A stretch of DNA of 64,000 nucleotides from Chaenocephalus aceratus (GCA_023974075.1 CM043787.1:33389718-33453717), one strand, 5' to 3'. Numbered from the stretch's first letter, positions 1 through 14,365 are shown. Numbers and translations: made by a program. The notes: generated from the letters alone by a model not told the origin.

Positions 1-330
1 GTACTTTTGTAAGGAGAAGCAAAAAAGTTCCTAGTAATTATGAATGATTGACCGATCCACTTTTTATAAAGAGGAAGTAATGATGTTTGTATTTCTCATT
101 TGATAAAAGGCTGTAACACTGTCGGATAGAAATCCCTGGTATTCTGAACCAGTCTGAATCATATCCAACATGTTACAACTATTTTTAGATTAAAAGCATT
201 TTAATGTCACCTGACAGCAGCATCTTTGTGCTACAGTTTTTCCGTTTCGAGAGTGTTCTTTGAAATACCCAGGAACCAATCTTTCTTCAGTTTAGTTGTT
301 ATGAGTTTATAAGAGGCTGTTATCACTTAC

Positions 331-3300
331 CATCTCCACCCCCTGAGGAAATGCAGTTCCATCCCAGTCCTTTTTGGGGAATCGCTGAATAATTTTTCCG
401 CATCCCTCCTCTGAACCTGCAGATACAAAGACAAGGAGATTTGTTAGTAAGTGAATTGCCACAATAGAAGAAAAAAAACATCTCTGTACAATCCTGGTGG
501 GAATGATTAACTCAAGCTGGACCAAAAGGAATGTGGCCCAAAGTGTGAGATAAAGGACCAACACTACTAAAACAAAAACCCCACTGGAGTAGAGAGACAA
601 CATTTTCTTTTTTTGTGAGAACCCTCTGACGAGCGATTACCGAGGGGATACAGAGTCAAAGGTAAACCAAACAGGACAAGGGCAATCTAAATAGCCTTAC
701 TACAAAGTATTTATTATGCGTCATACACATGTTATGTATGTATAGTATGTGTAACACAAAGGCGTACACACTGACAGTATGTAGTTAGTGAGAGAAAGAC
801 AGCTGGATACTGATGTATAGCAGGTGTAGCGAACACAGATTTTCGAGGTTAACCATTGAAAGCTTTTCCAGTAAAATAAATCCCTCAGATATTTCCCTCA
901 AGACCCCATATGGCTGTTTCTTGCAAAACTCAAAAAAGCCCAAATTGGCAGTAATAATTCATGTTGAATGAGTGCAAACACAACACAATATCTATTTAGG
1001 AGTTGATATATGACTGCAACATTCTTATTTAGCAATCTGTAGAGCTAATAAATGGGAACTCTATCTAATTTAGGAAAGAATGCCATCATTTAACATGCCA
1101 AAAACTACATTCTAAGATCCATTTCACAATATGCTCTTTTGATGTCTGTCGCAATGACTTCATCTCAACGTTATTTTTAAACGCTTAGTCACTCTTTGAC
1201 AGCTAGGACACACTTTCTATTAATCTGCCAAGGGAATGTTCTCTAATAAAGAAAGTAAGAGACACATATTGAATACATGTGGCTCATTTCTTGGAATCAT
1301 TGAAGTAATTCGGATAAATAATGATATGGGGATTTTGTTTACGCAATCAATGAAAGCACAACTTCCCAATTCTAAGCATTTTGATTAAATATGACCTTTG
1401 TTGAAGAGTCACATACTGCATGCTGCCAATATGTTCAGCCTTTGAGGAGTCTTAATCCTCTGTTTATATCAAACACCGCATTCAGAAATATTTGGAATTC
1501 ATATGAATTTTACCATCTGAAAAAATTGGATTTACTCAAATTGCTTTATTGGCCAGAGAAATTAAAATCAACATACTCATAACCTCCTGTGCCTGTAAAA
1601 TATCATTTGTAACCTAAAGCTTTGGCTCAAAACTATAAAAAACCTTCTCCATTATTAAAAGGCATGCAGAGACGCTTGTAAGGATATTCTATATCAGGGG
1701 CAGAGTGTGAGGACACACGGGGCCGCACAGCCTAGCATGAATAGCAAGGTTAATTCCTGCGGTGGTTGTTGTCAAAACTAACAAACCCTGAACAGAGACT
1801 GTTCTGTCAAGAAGACAGTGAGACTAGTCATCATTAGAAGCACACAATGGCTTTTTTAAATGTAGGAGTTAGTGTTAAGAGTTTATGATGAGCAGAAATC
1901 TCAACCATCCTACAATCCTTTTATTGGTTACCTGTCAATTTTAGAATAGAAAATGAATAATAATAGTTTATCAATAGATATGAATTCTATGAAACTGACT
2001 CATTATTGGGAAGCAACATAATGTGTGTTCGTCTCCTTGGGAAAAGCCAGTGAAAGGTTAGGTTGATATTAATGTGCGTAAGCTTGCCCTTAACATCTAG
2101 AAGACTCTCCACTGGTGCTTTTGAGCGCTTGTTAACGTTGCTAGCAGGAGATGTAATTTAAGGCCATTTATGATTCAAATCACTTAAAATATTGTGGCAT
2201 TTGTAATTTTTACTTAAAGGGGACCTATCATGCAAAATGCACCTTTGTCTTTTATACATGAATATGTGTCCCCGGTGTGTCAGGGAACCCACCAAGTGTC
2301 AACTCCATACCCAAAATCTGTAAAAACGGGGCTTTAACGGATCTGATACAGACTGATACAAATTTGAAAATAGTCTGATGTCAATGACGAGGAGCTCCGC
2401 CTATATGGTCAACTCTCCACCAATCAGGGGAATGAGAGGTTGCCGTGGCATGGTAACAGCATAGTCACATGACACTCGTAACTCGGCCCCCTCCTTTGCA
2501 GGGGGGCGTGGTCAGCTGCAGCGCATGCAAAGACAGGGCTGGAGGAGAGCAAAATAGAGCGAAATGAGGCATGGCTAAAATGCATGATCTGTTTGGTATT
2601 TTGAAAAAGAAAACATATAAATATACCTTATAAAAGGTATGGCCCTACAATATATTATTCAAATATAGCATGATAGGTCTCCTTTTTTTTGCCAATCACT
2701 CCATTTCAGCAGTCCTATATCTCAACACAGGCAAAAGCCATCACTCAGTAAAGTAGTTAGCAGACATAAGAACCCCTATTTCACAGTGTGGAGGTCAGAG
2801 GCCATGCACAAGGAAGGTGAATTGCTTCAGAGAAACAGGAGAATGAAGTTCTTCACATCATCATAATGACAGGAGGTCCTTAGGGTCAGCTGCAGCCTGC
2901 TGTCAACAACTCCTTGAAACCTTTGTCAAAGTGAGACAAGAGGTGCTTTCACACCAAGTACTTTTCCCAGGAATAGTTTCCGGAACATAATTCCCCGGAA
3001 CTCTTTAGTTCCGGAACTATCTAGTAGATCGCGTTCACACCGAAGTCCCTGAGGGAGGATTACGCAAATGAAGCCGCTGACGTCACTTCTTCTGCTTTGG
3101 GTTTACAACTTCACGGCGTATACTGCCACCCGAAGTCCCGGGTAAAACGCCAGAAGCGCCGACACCTCCTCATCACTCCACCGCTCCCACGTTTTATTTT
3201 GTGTTGCCATAAATTAGTCTCTCTCCGTTGGTGCGCTGGGCTAATGCTAATAATGCTAATGCGAGCAAATAAAATGGCGGCTTCAAAATACTTTTCAGAG

Positions 3301-6300
3301 TTTTACGGGGCGTGGTTTGCAAATTGGAACCTTTTCCTCCCCAGGAAAGTACCACCTCTCTAGTAGGGACTGAAAAGGGGTGAAAAGGTTTTGGTGTGAA
3401 TGCAAAATACCAGGAACTATCGGAACTATTCCTGGGAAAAGTACTCTGGTGTGAAAGCGCCTAAGGTAAGCATGATGAGGCTCTAAGGCTTGTTGTGGGA
3501 CTGCATGTTTGTTTGTTTACACAGAAGGGAGCTGGCGGCTGGTTATATGTTTGCCGTTGTTTACCGGTAGAGGCAAGCAGAGCGTGTGCAGACAGACTGG
3601 TGGTTGTAGAAAACCATTCTGTCTTACGTGTCTTCAGGTCTTTACAGCTCCTCTAATTGAAATCACATGCTCCAACTGCTCCAAGTTCAAATTTTCAACC
3701 GCGAATGAAAATAAATGACAGAATTCCTCGCATTCCACAAGGCTACAGTGTTATATTAAAACAAGCCGTGCTTCCAAACACTACCCCCCTGATGGCTATA
3801 AAGAGCCCCATCAAAGAGGATAATAGAACCCAGGCCTGAAGAGGAACATGCTAATTTGGGCATCCGCTAGCAATATGGGAGGGGGAAAAAGTCCTAAATC
3901 AAGTTTATTTATTTTTTGGCAGAGGCAATTTCAACAGCAGGATCAAACCTGTTCAACCCCACGGCAAGCATGTAAATGTTTAAGAGCGTGGCTCATTTCC
4001 AGCTGAATGGAGAAAAACCTGTGTCTCGTTCAGCTGGACAATGGATCTGTATCTCCAGCTTTCTAATGAAATTCGATATATATAAATGTACATATTGAAG
4101 TTTTTTCCTGAAATAGCTTCAGGGACGTATTTTTCAGGCACAATAGCTATTGGCTAATCTTCAGCCTTTAATATATGCCGTTAGAGATTTGCAGAGTCCA
4201 GTACAAACACTGGGTTTCCTTTATGAAGTGTTGTATGCACAGACTTAACTTTATTTGTATCTTTATTAGTAAATACAGTGTATTGCACACATTTTTGTGA
4301 ACTTCTATGCATTTCATAAATGTGCTCTTATTACTAAAATAAGAAAGGTTCATTTACGAGGGTCCAGAACCAATTTTGAACTGATGACATACATTCTTGC
4401 GGAGGTTTGCGGCTTGTTCTATGTCATGAAACAGCTTATAAAAACACAACTTTTGGGAAACATGAGTCAGATATAAAACATTCTGACTGCATTAGTAGTT
4501 TAACACCTTTTAACCTAGTGGTTTGTTCTAGTGTTTAAGAAAACTGTCCATAGATTTGATTAATATGAGATGATGGCATAACGAACATAGCAAGACAATC
4601 TTTTTTACAAGTTTTGATTTGTTTGCTTTGGAAATAAAGAAACTATTTGGTAAATATGTAAAACAAACTATGCCTATTTAAGCTGGCAGCATCTAGGTTT
4701 CAACACAATAGCGGCATATAAGTGCGTCCCCCACAAAAGCAAATGTCATAAGCTAATAAAATACTAAAATAAAGAAACAAAGAAACAAAAAAAAAAAGTT
4801 TTTTTAAAGTTTTTGATGCATTCTGAATTTATCGTGTCCCCGTCATAGAAACCCAACTGGGACCGTCTGAACACACAGAAAAATATCTGACTTCTACTTT
4901 GAAAGATTGAATGAGCTTAATAATTTATTGTTGAGTTGTGTGAGTTAGCATCTCATCAAAAATTGAAAAACCACAGAGGAAAAGTTGTTTGTCTTTCTTG
5001 ATTAGAGCAGATGTTTCTCCTCTTGGAATAAAAATAAATCTCTATTCATCTTCCCGATTTATTTTCCTGCTGTTTCTGTTGATTAACGCAGCAAAATGCT
5101 AATTTTTACCAAGTATGGGCAGGCCACCAGTGGAGTTGACGTAACATTCACGTCAGCCTTAAGCATGGTTTTGGCCAGTTGTGCACACAGATGGACTGTT
5201 CTGGAAACAAGTTAATGGATAGAGCTTATATACTCTCCTCCACGCCAATATTAAGACCCAAGTTAAAAAGTGAAAATCCACCAAAAAACAGTAGTAATAA
5301 AGCCAATTCAGCCATTAGGACATGGAAGATGTCTTCACATCTGCTGGCACCGAATTAGTGACCCTCCTTTTGTAATCATAGACATTTTGTAAGATATAAA
5401 TCCACATGGAGTTGAATGCAGAGCTTCCAGCTGTCGATTATACTGTATATAACGTTGGAGCAGCTACATTTGTCTCATTGTTATCATCACTCCAGTCCCT
5501 CACTCTGGTGCTGAGTTAAAGGACTGTTTCAAATTCACAAATTTAGAAGTAAATTCTATGTCAGATGACCTTTTGCCTTTAATCTTTAAGCATAGTAAAT
5601 CCCAGTTAGGCTCATGGGTCACCATTATCAGGAAGCTGACCTGTTCTGGCTGTTCTTATGATAAAGGTTATCAAAGATAAGCAAAGCATTTTGTGTCAAA
5701 TTCGGGAAGCTTTCCACCCTCCAAAGACTGCTGCAGGGCAGAAACAAATATCCAAATATTTTTTTTTTTTTTTGTTTTTAACATATAATTGTAAGGCAAT
5801 ACATGATTGTCACTAAAAGCCTTGTCTCTACGTTACAATAAAATATAAAAAACAATTGACTAATTAATTTTAATAAAAATTCAAGTTAGTATTATAGTAT
5901 TAAAGGCATAAAAAGACAGAAATGTATAATTCTTTCTTTAATAGAAATGTTTCTTCTGCCCATAAAGTGTCCAAACCAGGCTTGTCTGGATAAGCGCATT
6001 TTTAAAACATAGTCATTGTCCATGCCGGTTTCAGTTGGATTATTTGTCCCAGTTGCGCCAATCAGATCGGTCTCCTCCATTTTGTAGATTATTTACGACT
6101 TTTGAATCCACATAAATACATCGGCAAAATCCGGCTTACTTTGAGCATGTGTTTTAAACAGTTTAATCCCTTTGTGAATTGTTTCCACTTCCGCCGTCCT
6201 TTCATTTCTTCATACAGCGGGAATCCAAATAAATGTATCCTGAGTCCAATAACCATCAAAGTCACTCCAATAGTGTTCCTTAATTACGCTTTCATCCTCC

Positions 6301-9300
6301 TTTAACAAACTACTTCACATTCAAAATATAGCCTATGAATTGTTGTATGATTTATGGATTCAGCTAATAATCTTATTCAAGAGACACTAAGTAAACTAAA
6401 TGTACAACATGTGTATATGACTGCCAATAAAACCAAACAAACTATACAACTTGAATAACTAATGATTTAGAAAACAAACCACAGCACAAGACAGCAATTC
6501 AAGATATACAAAAATACATCTCCAGCTGTTGGAAGGGCTGGTTTTCCAAGTCAGTGTAAGCAAACAATATTTACTTTACTATTTACTTTACTTACTTTAT
6601 TTTTGCCAAATGTAGTACTTACTAAGATAGCAGAGATAAACAGTTGGCAAATATAATCTTGGATTGCTAATTAAGATTAAGATGAACTTTTATTAATCCC
6701 TCGTGGGGAAATTGTTTCTCTGCGTTTGACCCATCCTAGTGTTAGGAGCAGTGTGCAGCCATTTTGAACGGCGCCCGGGGAGCAGTGTAGGGAACGGTGC
6801 CTTGCTCAGGGACACCTCGGTAGCACTTGGTCTTGCCAGGACTTGAACTGGTGACCTTCCAGTTGCCAAGCCAAGTCCCTATCGACTTCGCCACCACCGC
6901 CCCAATCAGGAGTTAAGGATTTGTTAAATCTTTTTTATGCAACATATTTTAGATAAAGGTTTACAGAGTTTCTAAATACAAGAATGCAGCTTCAGCTTCC
7001 AGGGATCATCATAAACAACACTTTATTATCTTGTGAACACGTTCTGGATATTTCATCAATTTTAGACAAAGGAGTTGTGTGGTTTTATCAAACCGAGTTG
7101 GATAGTTCTATCAAATTGAACAAAATAAAAAGCATATTCTGAAACTTCTGGTTTAAACAAAAGTTAAGAATCTCTGAAAATGCAAGAAATAGCCCAATAT
7201 TTCATACAATCTGTGCTATGTAGGCAGTCCCTTACATGCAAATGAAGAGACCATTGTAAATGGCCAGAAGCCAGCCCAAAGCAAAAACAATTGTGATTGT
7301 GATTTTAAAAGAACTTGAAACTAAGCAAAAGGATCTGGTAAATGTAAGTATGACCTTCATTTTGTGTGGAACGAGACAAACACAAGCTCAAAACCACTTT
7401 AAAGCCAAGACTAAGAAGGGAGACTACCATCAAAACAAACCTCAGAAACACCAAATGCCATAGTATTTCCACACAGATGTAATAAGTAAGCAAAATAGCA
7501 GACACAAACATGAACTTTTAGACATCCAAATGCTGGTTTTGCTGTTTAAGAAAGGGTGATTTTTTGCCAAAGCATTTTCCTTGTGGGTGTGCCAAGAGAG
7601 GCAGCATAAAAACAAACACTCTTTGAGAAGTTTTAACAGAAAGTCAATTCATGAAGGTTTCAGGGTTAAAACCTTGTGTGGAGGATTCTTGGTACAGCTT
7701 TTACAATTATGCCTAAAAAAGGCATTATTTATTTAATCTGATAAAGAAATAACCCCACATTTAAAGCTTTCATACTTGCATCTCAGTTAGACATCTTGTG
7801 ACAATATCACATAGCCAAAAGGTATCTGCAGATGGAAAACTATTGCTTTTGGACATTTCGTAGAATTATTTTTGTTATTTTGAAAGGAATATGCTTTGTT
7901 ACATAAACTGTTTCTGCATTCCAGACTAGGAAATTAAGACCATAAAGTTACAGAGAGTAGAGACACAAGACTCTCCAAAAGCAGTTTGAACCATTAAAGA
8001 CTGATGATATCTATCCAATAAACTGTTTGAGGAAAGCAGCTGGGCAAATTCCTCTTTTTCACTTGGCAAACAACATTTTATGGCAAACAGCACGCCAGAC
8101 AATATATAACCCATTGCCAATAAAGAGAAACGCCATCCTACTGCAAAATGAAAATACAGAATAGAGTGCAGGCTCAATACAGACTGCATCCATCTAAAGC
8201 AACATTTTACATTACAGTATTATTCTTGAAAATAATTCCAACATTTGTGGTTCATGACATTGGCCCCCAGGGAAGCATGTCCAATTTCTAATGGAGGAGT
8301 CTGCCTTATAGGTCATGCACTTTTACCATTTTCACAATTTGTACTTATGTGAAGCACTAAAAGGACTGAAAACAGGCACAATGTGAAATACTGTTGAAAT
8401 GTCATCAGTGTTTTGGTGATTATACACACTGTAGATTTTCCCTATTAGGGAATAGGACACAAGTATTACATTGCAAAGACCAATGTAAACAAATCAATGA
8501 AGCTGGGTGCATAACCAGAGAGCAAGTTTAACACTATTTTATATTGTTTCCTTTACTATGCGCAGTATTCAAAATATACGGTTATTTTACCGAGTATAAA
8601 AGCAATGCTTTGATTATTGCAAACATTTAGATTTTACATTAACAATACTCAATTTTCTGTGTTAACAATCAAAAAGAATAGATGTGGAACTACTGGGACT
8701 GATTTACTTTGCAGTGTTATTATTATTCTAGTGGAACTCACCCTATTGCTCAACAGATTGCATACTTAGCATTATTTTTCAACAGCTCCTCACATAGAAA
8801 TCTAACAAGAAGAATTGGGTTAGGCAAGTGGAGCAAAAGCCAGTGCAGGGATCCCTGGTTTCTTTAATAACATGCAAAGTGTACGGGAAAATCTGATGTC
8901 TTGACCTGCATGCTACTGTGGTCAGCCTTTTTTCTATGAGCCAACTTCACACACATCATTTTATTATCCTCTTGATATCAGATATACAATTATTTTCATT
9001 TTCAAGTTGTGAGAAAATCAATTTCACTTACTTACAAACACTGTATCTCTGCATGCCTCGAACAAAAAACAAAACAATGTATGCACTACACTCGTAAGTA
9101 TAATTTAACAAGGAGTTGTGTCCTACAACAAGGGTCGCATGTTGAGACAAATGCCTCTCATAGCACCTAAATAAACCACAATCTGAGATGGCAAACTTGT
9201 ATTGCTTGCTCTCAACAATCAACTTCATTATCATAACCAGTGGAGAATAAACTAACTCATGGCCCCTGACTGTGTCTTTTTGTGGTGAGACTGGCTAAAC

Positions 9301-10536
9301 ATTTAGACCTATCTGGGGATGCCAGGAATATTTTGTATCTGAAGCATAAAAAATGAATTTACAGATGGTCCTGAGATGTGCAGAGCTAATGAAATATACT
9401 GTTTACCGATTGTACATAGTAAACTATGGTGACTTAAGAGGATTCAGCTGCTCTGGGCCCTCTCTGACTTACATGGTGCTGGATGGACGCCACTGAAAGA
9501 GGCTAAGAACTTTGTTTGTCCCCTTATGGCAGATTAGGCGAACACTTTAGCTTTCTCCATGCTGCTCGCTGAGCAACAGTGCAGAGGTTTGTGGTATTTA
9601 CAAAGAAGCATTTATCCTATGGATCATGTGATGAGTAAACATATGTGCAATGACAAAAGGGTTGTATCTGCTTATTGATGTATGTAATGTGTAACAAGGC
9701 CCTTCTCTTAGATGAAAAGAGGTTGTGAAGCTGGGCCTGAGGCATAACATGGGAGAGGAAGCATGGGAAGCTCCCAGTGAGGAAGAACATCTGGAGAGGA
9801 AGAAGAGGGAAGAGGATCTGGCTGAGCATAAGGACTGCCTTTCCTTGCAGCTGTATAATGTTACGCCCATCATGAAAAAGTGCACTCTTCCGGCAAAAAC
9901 AAAAATAACACAACAAATCACAGACAAGTGCGGCTGTAGCGGGTAAAAATAGACCCAAAGCAGAGCAAGAGGAGTAGCAAAAACACAAAACATGGAGTAA
10001 CAAATAACAAAACGTGGATGCAAACACTGGCTACCAATACTGTCATTACGTGTGTCAGTAAAACTAATATGATCAAGGAGGCACAATATTTGGATTTTAA
10101 ATGAGCTTATGTGAGCATTATTCAGCAACTGTGTCCCTTACATTGGCAGTTAAACCTGACAGGAGCACGATCAACAGGGACAGGATGTGACAGATGTTGA
10201 ATCCCTGAAAAGTTTCGATTGATCCAAGTCAAATATCGCAACCTGTCGTGGGTAAATATCCACTGGTGACCTGCCATCAGAAGTGTGTTTGATCTGTAAA
10301 CACATGCCCGCCAGATCGTATTCACTATCTGGCCGGATTATGAGGGGGGGAAAGGAAAGTGTTTCTACTCTCGCCTGGTAGCTGTGTGGCTAACGTTAAA
10401 GCTAAGCGCAAAGCTATGTAGCATCAACATCATCACACACTGACTGTCGGCCTGCACACACACATCGACCACAACACTTACCGGCTTTCTCATGATCGTA
10501 TCCCACGACAATAAAATAGTCAGCAAATCTAGCCAT
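331..10536 (-). CDS. sbf2: SBF2 / MTMR13 (SET-binding factor 2), first two coding exons, partial
   Basis: Coding exons at 10482-10536 (start codon at 10536-10534) and 331-416, joined across a 10-kb intron; the gene runs off the left edge. The first exon reads [18 protein letters not shown] and ends in phase 1 at a CG|GTAAGTG donor. The second follows a CTGCAG acceptor and contains [14 protein letters not shown] and FPQGVEM, ending at GTAAGTG. This is the start of the N-terminal uDENN domain of the SBF/MTMR13 pseudophosphatases, which are Rab guanine-exchange factors (Rab21/Rab28) on endosomal membranes with partner MTMR2. The paralogue SBF1 begins similarly, but the adm-ampd3 neighbourhood favours sbf2. 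Reading phase is continuous over the splice. The gene is divergent from adm. Confidence 0.9.
2216..2687. mobile_element. MITE with AAAGGRGACCTATCATGC terminal inverted repeats
   Basis: The left end reads AAGGGGACCTATCATGC and the reverse complement of the right end reads AAAGGAGACCTATCATGC. This is a pair of about 17-bp terminal inverted repeats bounding about 470 bp without coding capacity. A related element with AGGGGCCNTATTATG ends lies at 56718-57120. The general type is a common non-autonomous DNA element in teleost genomes. A TTAA precedes the left end, but no matching target duplication is clear at the right. Confidence 0.6.
2941..3462. mobile_element. Non-autonomous DNA transposon, Harbinger-like, 3-bp target duplication
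   Basis: Inverted ends AGGTGCTTTCACACC (left) and AGGCGCTTTCACACC (right, reverse complement) continue inward as a related AGTACTTTTCCCAGGAATAG block on both sides. The element is 522 bp and is flanked by AAG at 2938-2940 and 3463-3465, a 3-bp target duplication as in PIF/Harbinger elements. The interior repeats the same TTCC/GGAA motifs. The 88-codon frame inside it (3097-3363) has no transposase motif. Confidence 0.65.
6668..6905. repeat. LINE-derived (Rex-type) 3'-tail-like interspersed repeat
   Basis: Contains the block TTTATTAATCCCTCGTGGGG followed by GAAATTG, CCCATCCTAGTG, and GCGCCCGGGGAGCAGTG. I recognise this as the 3' region of a widespread teleost non-LTR retroelement family (Rex1/Rex3 type; the exact clade is uncertain). 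It has no open frame and lies in sbf2 intron 1. Confidence 0.45.
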
Positions 10537-13500
10537 GTCTGCTGCTTTTCCCGAGATATACCAACACAATTCAGCATTTTTTCCTGCTTCCCAAGCACAG
10601 CCATGTTTGACAGAAGGAGTGTCACTGCGCTTGCGTGCAGTAGCGGGAGACATCCATGGGCGTGGGCCCTCGAGTTTACAAATACAGCTCTGTGTCCCCC
10701 AACAGAGGCTTTTCCAGGCTCCACAGCAGGGGGTCCCAACTTTTTTACAGCCCCACACCAGAAAATACTGTATTTCACTGTATCTGTGGGAAATGTATTG
10801 ACAACATGTCTTTTCACGTGAATACTGCCTGGTTAATGCAATTGAAAGGACATCTACCACATTTGTTTAGACTCCTCTAAACAAATCTCCATCAAGTTTG
10901 GTCAATGATGATTAACAGGTAGATACTTCTAATAAATAAATGTAAAAGCAACTTGGAAAATGAAGTATTACATTCAGCAGACTATACCCTTTTTTTATAT
11001 GCCATCCTATTTTTCAGTATGATCATTTTGATTAAACAAAGCGATAACCTGCCTGGGACACATCAGTACTTTTTTTTATACGCATTTCACAATGTTGTGT
11101 TTAGTGCAACAAAAGAAAAATCAATATAGTTACTGTCACAGACAAATATCTTGTTCTGAAGTCATTATTGAGATGAATGTGGTTGGAATTTGATATACTG
11201 CGTGAGGGGCAGGGTAAACTCATGGGGTGTGTGCACAATTTTGAATTTATGAAAAAAAGAAAGCTCTCATGGAAGAGCAGGGAAATCAGTCTCTAGCTAA
11301 TCAGTGGGTAAGGATCGCGTAAACACTGTTTACTGTCAAGGATAGTAGGAACACTGCAAGCCATTTTTACTGGAATTATTTTTCTATTTGATCAACATCT
11401 CTTTAATTTGTTTTTTTGTTTAACAGTAAAAGAAAGACAAAAACCCAGGTAGTCATTAAGGTAGACATTGAACACAAGCCTAAACATTAAGAAATGTGAA
11501 TCATACCAAAAAGTGATGGGGAAATCATGGCACCTGAATCAAACATTTTCAGGTGACAAACCGTGCTGTTATCATGGCTTTATAATTATTATGAATCATC
11601 AGTCGTGCCCTTGGGGTTGACATTCTATTTCCTGGCATTATTGCTCAGGTTTCCTGTCACACAAACTTGCTTATACCAGTCATACTGTCAGTCATACTAC
11701 GACATCAACTTTATTGAGGACAAGAAACAATTTCTATATGAGGAGCCAAAAAGCAACGGCAACATTTTGTTGTCGTGATTGCACAATCTCCTGTTGTAAA
11801 CTAAGGGGATTACTTGTCCGCCGGAGGCAATTATCATTACAAAGTGCTTACAAAACATTTGCTGGTTTACGACACATGTGTTTGACATTTTTGTGTTCTT
11901 TGAGTTAGGTTGCATGAGATATAAATACACACAGGAAGGTTCTGTGTGGGCTAAAAACAATAAGTTATGAATTATAGGATGCCGATAATGTCAGAGTGGA
12001 ATGTCAAGTGTTAAGTATTTCTAAAAATATCTTTAAAGAACTCAAGGGATCGTTTTCCCCAATTGTTGAAACTGAAACAAAATCAAAAGTGAAAGCATTT
12101 CTTCCTACACACAACTAATTTAGGAAATTTCTGCAGTGGAATTTCTGTGCTGAAAAAAAAACAGATGGGGTTTCTTTGGTATATACAGAATTTCATACAC
12201 TTGACTTATGATTTAAAAATGTTTGACATTACATACTCAGTATTTCTGAGGCGTAGATTATGTCTTCATCACAATATGTTCATATAAGACGGACATATAT
12301 CTATAGTTTCTAGGGAAAAAGGAGAACTGTGATAAACAAGAAGTTTTAAGCTCCTCAATGTGTTTTATGTGATGTTTTTTTCCTTTTTTTCCTTACCCCC
12401 TAGGGTCTTGTTATCAACATCTGCCTCATAAACCCCACTGGCACTGTTGTTGTTTTGATCCTTACAGACTAATCATAAAAATATATATATAATTGTATTT
12501 CTGTATTGCTGTCCCTTATTAAGTTTTATCCTAAACATGGACATGTGTGGCATGTGAAACGTGCAGCATGCAGGTTTAGAGTGACTCACCCGCCCGATGA
12601 AGTCCAATAAAGGGAGAGGGAGAGACAATCAGGCAGACTCAACGGCTCTTCTATTATATCCTAGTGCATTCCTGAGGCAAAAGTGAAGTCATATTACTTG
12701 TAAATTATAATAGCAACAAATCAGCTGAACAATTTAAAAGAAATGCCTAAGCCAATATTGTTCATATGTCATAGATTGTTGTTCAAGTTCATTTCATGAC
12801 TCTTGATTTATTTTTAGATAAATTGTAAAATTCCATTTCACATTTATCAAAATATCAAAAATAAATGACAAGGTAAGTCCGTAGTCAAATATTTGTCTTG
12901 TACAAACAAATACTTTGAGTATATTGTGTTAACAGTTGGGCACACTGACTATATTTAATTAGTTACTCAATGCTTGCCTTTTTCAAAATATCATATTCAT
13001 CATTCAGTGTACTTTCAAGTGGACACGGAACTTCACTGTGTCAGGGAGTGCCCTGAAAAGCAGACTGTGGAAACATTCCTCAAATTTCATTTGGACTGAA
13101 AGGAACGTTGACAAAACTATACCTAACTGACCATAAAGTTCAAATAAAACAAGATGAATGTTTAAACCTTTTCTTTTGCCATTATTAAGATTTATAATAC
13201 CCCTATAGAAAGCAGTCGGCTGAGATGAACACATTGTTCTCTTACTGAGACAGTGAGTGCACAATGGGACTTGCATAACTGACAACAATCGATGTGTTGC
13301 CATTATATTCACATACTGAAATAAATCAAAACAACATATTATACCAATGTAAAATCTTTGTTAATGTATACTTTTTACTGATGTGGAAAAAAGGTAATGT
13401 TTTATCTAAATATGTTTGCCAATGCATGACACACTGGCTGCATTGCAATTATTCTAAAATTACTTTCCTTTCATCATTTTTACTTTTATTTTCATTCCTT

Positions 13501-13600
13501 ATCTTTTTACTGTATTGCGTTGTTGTACTGCATGAGCAGCAGCACGGCAGCAGTGTACGGGATGGGGTGGGGGGAAAGGATGAGAGACTGTGTGTGTCAG
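10537..13600. other. Intergenic gap between divergent sbf2 and adm
   Basis: About 3 kb between the sbf2 start codon (minus strand) and the adm promoter (plus strand). The first 150-300 bp next to sbf2 would hold its 5' UTR and promoter; the reading frame stays open upstream of the sbf2 start but is not conserved-looking. The rest is AT-rich sequence in which I see no genes. Confidence 0.5.
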
Positions 13601-13624
13601 TCAATGAGCCCCTCCCACCTCCTG

Positions 13625-13630
13625 TATAAA
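13625..13630 (+). promoter_or_regulatory. Probable adm TATA box
   Basis: TATAAA lies just after a CCCCTCCCACCTCC GC-type stretch and about 25-30 bp before the sequence that leads into the noncoding first exon of adm. Mammalian ADM also has a TATA-type promoter. Position and spacing fit, but the start site itself is inferred. Confidence 0.55.
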
Positions 13631-13654
13631 GCCTCCCAGTCTGGTGTGTAGGAG

Positions 13655-13770
13655 CTATTAGCAGAGTGACACAGCTGCCTTACAGTGGCAAACTCAAGAA
13701 ACCTGTGGAGTATTCTTTACAGCTGACAAGAAGCGCTTTCTCATCCAACTGAAGTACCAGATAATGACAG
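13655..13770 (+). other. adm: adm noncoding exon 1 (5' UTR)
   Basis: A short stretch downstream of the TATA box ending at AATGACAG|GTATGTGC, a good splice donor. It has no long open frame. The coding exon begins at 14358 after TTCTTCTCCACAG. ADM genes usually have a noncoding first exon followed by three coding exons, which this matches. The 5' boundary is approximate. Confidence 0.55.
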
Positions 13771-14365
13771 GTATGTGCACTTACTTTTAAATACGATTTG
13801 TATTGTGGTTTGCTCTGCTGCCAGCTGATGGCTCTATCCTTTCTTTTGTTTAGGTCAGAGCACAAGTGTAGAGACAAGGACAGGTTATCTGTCTCATTAT
13901 ATAAGCAGTTCAGCTCTTAATGTGTGCGTCTGAGAAGGAACTGCTTGAAGGTGTAGAAAAGCATCTGACAGTACCTCACAAATTGTTTATTAGTTGCAAT
14001 TGATTGGTGTGTTTTTAATTAGGTGACTGAGTCGAATAGCATTTTAGTTTTTGTTTGACTTCTGAGCTGAGCCAATTTCGGACCCCTCATGGGTAGACTG
14101 TCCTTCGGATCGTTGGCCAGGGGCCCAAAGCATGGTTGTAGGTTTACTTAACCGAGCAAAATCTGACCTTAGCTTAACTTTTTAAATAAATGAATGATAA
14201 GTGCAAATTATTGGCTTTTGGACTCTTGTGTAAGCAAGCAGCAGTGTGGCACTTGTACTGTTTGAGTGAGTTTACAATATGAAATACGTGTTAAAAGTTC
14301 AATATGAATTTATGGCATGAATAAACAACTGACAAATGTTTACTTTCTTCTCCACAGGAGTCAAA

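Larger units (their letters stand above)
417..10481 (-). other. sbf2 intron 1, repeat-bearing, no further exons seen
   Basis: Ten kilobases between the first two sbf2 coding exons. It holds two terminal-inverted-repeat elements (2216-2687 and 2941-3462), a LINE-tail-like fragment (6668-6905) and AT-rich unique sequence. Several open frames of 60-180 codons occur (for example 9598-10128 minus and 9725-9946 plus), but none shows a recognisable domain with supporting splice sites. Confidence 0.7.

Noticed and set aside
9725..9946. Charged plus-strand frame ([18 protein letters not shown]) that looks coding
   Set aside because: Purine-rich sequence alone produces such peptides. No splice context or homologue was recognised. 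Kept only as a weak candidate.
9598..10128. 176-codon open frame on the minus strand, with a 136-codon frame overlapping it
   Set aside because: It lies inside sbf2 intron 1, overlaps open frames on both strands, is rich in Cys/Phe/Leu from pyrimidine bias, and has no recognisable domain.
10414..10860. 148-codon minus-strand frame around the sbf2 start
   Set aside because: It is the sbf2 first exon read through its 5' UTR and past its splice donor. The correct start is the ATG at 10536.
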